DNA of 64,000 bases from Rhabdornis inornatus (lineage: Eukaryota; Chordata; Aves; Passeriformes; Rhabdornithidae). A program made the position numbers and the translations under genes. Every line of letters starts with the position of its first letter. Position 1 is the stretch's first letter. Below are positions 62,256-64,000 of this stretch, one piece after another. A model generated the notes under the pieces. That model made no database searches. It saw only the letters and a program-made list of their open reading frames with translations, and was not told where the DNA came from. The DNA lies in the NCBI GenBank assembly GCA_013397075.1, contig VWZS01005944.1, positions 186,001 to 250,000 of the forward strand. Direction: 5' to 3'.

Positions 62256-63232
62256 CAAAACAAAACAAAACAAAACAAAACAAAACAAAACAAAACACCC
62301 CAAAACAACAGAAAAAAACTGCTTTAGGGAAAGCAAAACACTAAATACAGAGAATAAATGAAGGCAATGTGCTGGGGCACACGGGCTGCCAGGAATGGGC
62401 TTGTTCTCTGGGCATGAAGGCTCTAAATCCCCACCCTCCCCCTGGTCCCCCAACCCATTTTAAATGGATTTTAAAGATTTCTGATGTTTATTCTGCTGGC
62501 TGTGACACTGGAGGAGCCAGCTTGGAGGGTCAGTTGGTGTCCAAACAGACAGAAGTGAGACTGGAGACATCCCAAAACAGGGATGTGTCTTTGTTGGCAG
62601 GATTGTGATGACACTGTCACCAGTGGGGTGCGGGCAGGGGGAAGGTCTCTGTCTGCCACCCCCATGTGGGGCTGGCTTTGCCCTGGGACAGAGCTCCACC
62701 TCCTGCAGTGCCTGAGCACTGTGCTGGGAAAAGGTGACAGGACAGTGTGGGACACAGGGGAATTGCCACAGATGTGCAGCAAAGGAAGAAAAGGGCTGAA
62801 GAGAGGAGAACCTGCCCCACCTTGGGCTTTGGGCAGAGAAATCCCCACCCCGGGCTCATCAGGCTTCTCTCTACCCCAGGGTTGCTGCTAATTTTAATAC
62901 AGACTTAAAGCAATCCCTTGGTTCTGTGGGCTTGTGTTTCTTGTGGCTTCAGCTGCCAGACCGGGCTCAGGATTTCCATGCAAGTTGGAGCAGTGCATTT
63001 ATTTCAGGTTCAGAGGATGCCTCCTCTGCATCCCCTTTGCCCACCCAGCTTCACCCCTGGGCATCACTGACCCACAGTCATCACACTCATGGCTCTGTGG
63101 CCAGTGTCTGACCAGCCAAGTGGCCATCCTGATCTGCCCCATCTGCCCCCATTTGGCTTCAGTGCTGCTGATTCTGCTCCTGTTTTAAAGCAAGAGCAGT
63201 TTTAAAGCAAGTATGGTTAAAGAAATGGATGG
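62020..63232. other. PRLH-MLPH intergenic DNA
   Basis: A GC-moderate spacer with the AAAAC microsatellite at 62224-62297. I found no exon or RNA gene. Frames of 80-125 codons show no domain and no consistent splice sites. Confidence 0.55.
62224..62297 (+). repeat. Microsatellite (AAAAC)n, about 13-14 units
   Basis: A nearly pure pentanucleotide run of CAAAA that ends where CACCCC interrupts it. Frames here read K-Q-N repeats and are artefacts. Confidence 0.97.
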
Positions 63233-63687
63233 ACATGGAGCTGCTGGAGCAATTCCAGAAGACGCCATGAAGATGCTCTGAAGGCTGGAGTCCCTCTGCT
63301 CTGGATCCAGGCTGGGACAGCTGGGAATGTTCACCTGGAGAAGAGAAGGCTCTTAGACCCCTTCCAGTGCCTAAAGGGGCTCCAGGAGAGCTGGAGAGGG
63401 ACTTGGGACAAGGCCTGGAGTGACAGGACCAGGGGGAATGGCTTCCACTGCCAGAGGGCAGGGTTAGGTGGGATATTGGGAAGGAATTCTTCAGTGTGAG
63501 AGTGGTGAGGCCCTGGCACAGGTTGCCCAGAAAACTGTGGCTGCCCCATGCCTGGAAGTGTTCAAGGCCAGGTTGGACAGAGCTTGGAACAACCTGGGCT
63601 ACTGGGAAGTGTCCCTGGCCTTGGCAGGGGGTGGGATTAGATGGGCTTTGAGGTCCCTTCCAACCCCAACCATTCTGGGATTGCATG
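63233..63687 (+). mobile_element. CR1 LINE, 5'-truncated (about 455 bp)
   Basis: Sense-strand CR1 3' region with GAGCTGCTGGAGCAATTCCAG, GGCTGGGACAGCTGGGAATG, GAGGCCCTGGCACAGGTTGC and TTTGAGGTCCCTTCCAACCC, ending CCATTCTGGGATT. It is well preserved and ends about 75 bp short of the next gene's predicted cleavage site. Confidence 0.92.
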
Positions 63688-63759
63688 GGAAGAGAAGGGA
63701 GCCTTCGCTTGAGTGTGCTGGAAAAACAGACACTGGGAAATGGGTGGGTGGTCCTGGAC

Positions 63760-64000
63760 ACAAAATTGGCTTTATTGCATGATTTAGTGTACATTTATTA
63801 TAATCTCTACACAGGCAAATGGGTCAGGAAACCAGCAAAGAGCAATGTGGGTGGCTACTGAGCGACTCCTTGGTCTGCACTGCTGAGGTTCCTCGTGAGG
63901 ATTCCTTCACAGGGTCAGGCATGGAAGGACTGGAGTCAGGGCTGGAACCAGACAAGCAGGAGATGGGGCTGGGGTGAGGCCTGAACCCTGATGCCAGAAG
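63760..64000 (-). other. MLPH: 3' UTR end of the neighbouring minus-strand gene, probably MLPH (partial)
   Basis: On the minus strand two AATAAA signals lie 23 bases apart (63799-63794 and 63776-63771), followed by a T/GT-rich TTTTGTGTCC. Conserved vertebrate gene order is LRRFIP1, RAB17, PRLH, MLPH, with MLPH on the PRLH strand, which is what this 3' end would be. MLPH (melanophilin) links RAB27A-bearing melanosomes to myosin Va, and its loss causes the lavender dilution in chickens. No MLPH coding sequence lies in the window, so the name rests on synteny. Confidence 0.45.
63771..63799 (-). terminator. Tandem AATAAA poly(A) signals of the gene to the right
   Basis: Two canonical hexamers on the minus strand with starts 23 bases apart could give two close cleavage sites. 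They are the main evidence that a minus-strand transcript ends here. Confidence 0.6.

Noticed and set aside
63159..63794. 211-codon minus-strand frame
   Set aside because: Lies across the CR1 element (63233-63687) and is antisense to it. CR1 tails in this orientation are often open.

Overview
This window is vertebrate nuclear DNA, almost certainly from a bird and probably a songbird. The evidence is spliced genes with GT-AG introns, several truncated CR1 retrotransposons with the avian CR1 3' end, LTR fragments typical of small avian endogenous retroviruses, and CpG-island promoters. There are no bacterial-type operons. Nearly all long open frames are chance frames in non-coding DNA. The sequence supports three genes directly, and a fourth is inferred from its 3' end.

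Left part (1-40.27 kb): the 5' end of LRRFIP1 on the minus strand. The upstream first exon (40096-40185) encodes MGTPGAGRKR... and ends in a consensus donor. A second, alternative first exon lies about 37.6 kb further into the gene at 2485-2529 (MDAAADCLSP...), inside its own CpG island. Everything between is LRRFIP1 intron 1. It carries three related LTRs (15.06-17.69 kb, one inverted), CR1 fragments, and an isolated CpG-rich patch near 36.2-36.65 kb. A 557-base assembly gap (39475-40031) and a single N (40269) bracket the LRRFIP1 promoter exon.

Middle (40.27-56.4 kb): intergenic DNA between the divergently transcribed LRRFIP1 and RAB17. It holds a minisatellite, a CR1, a roughly 300-bp polypurine tract, an old LINE remnant, a G-rich block, and weak candidates for a RAB17 5' exon or promoter near 53.0-53.75 kb.

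Right part (56.4-64 kb): a complete five-coding-exon RAB17 on the plus strand (213 codons, CC prenylation motif), with its poly(A) signal at 59049. A probable solo LTR follows. Then comes PRLH, the prolactin-releasing peptide precursor, complete on the minus strand (84 codons) with a TATA-type promoter and a predicted non-coding first exon. Further right are a CR1 and, on the minus strand from about 63.76 kb, a 3' UTR with two AATAAA signals. Its position fits MLPH, because the order LRRFIP1-RAB17-PRLH-MLPH is the conserved vertebrate arrangement.

Functionally, LRRFIP1 is a FLII-binding, nucleic-acid-associated coiled-coil protein, RAB17 is an epithelial and melanosomal trafficking GTPase, PRLH is a secreted RFamide neuropeptide, and MLPH is a melanosome motor adaptor. 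They are neighbours, not a pathway. I found no clearly novel biological system. The most useful results are the two-promoter LRRFIP1 structure, the complete PRLH gene with its regulatory elements, and the inverted LTR cluster.
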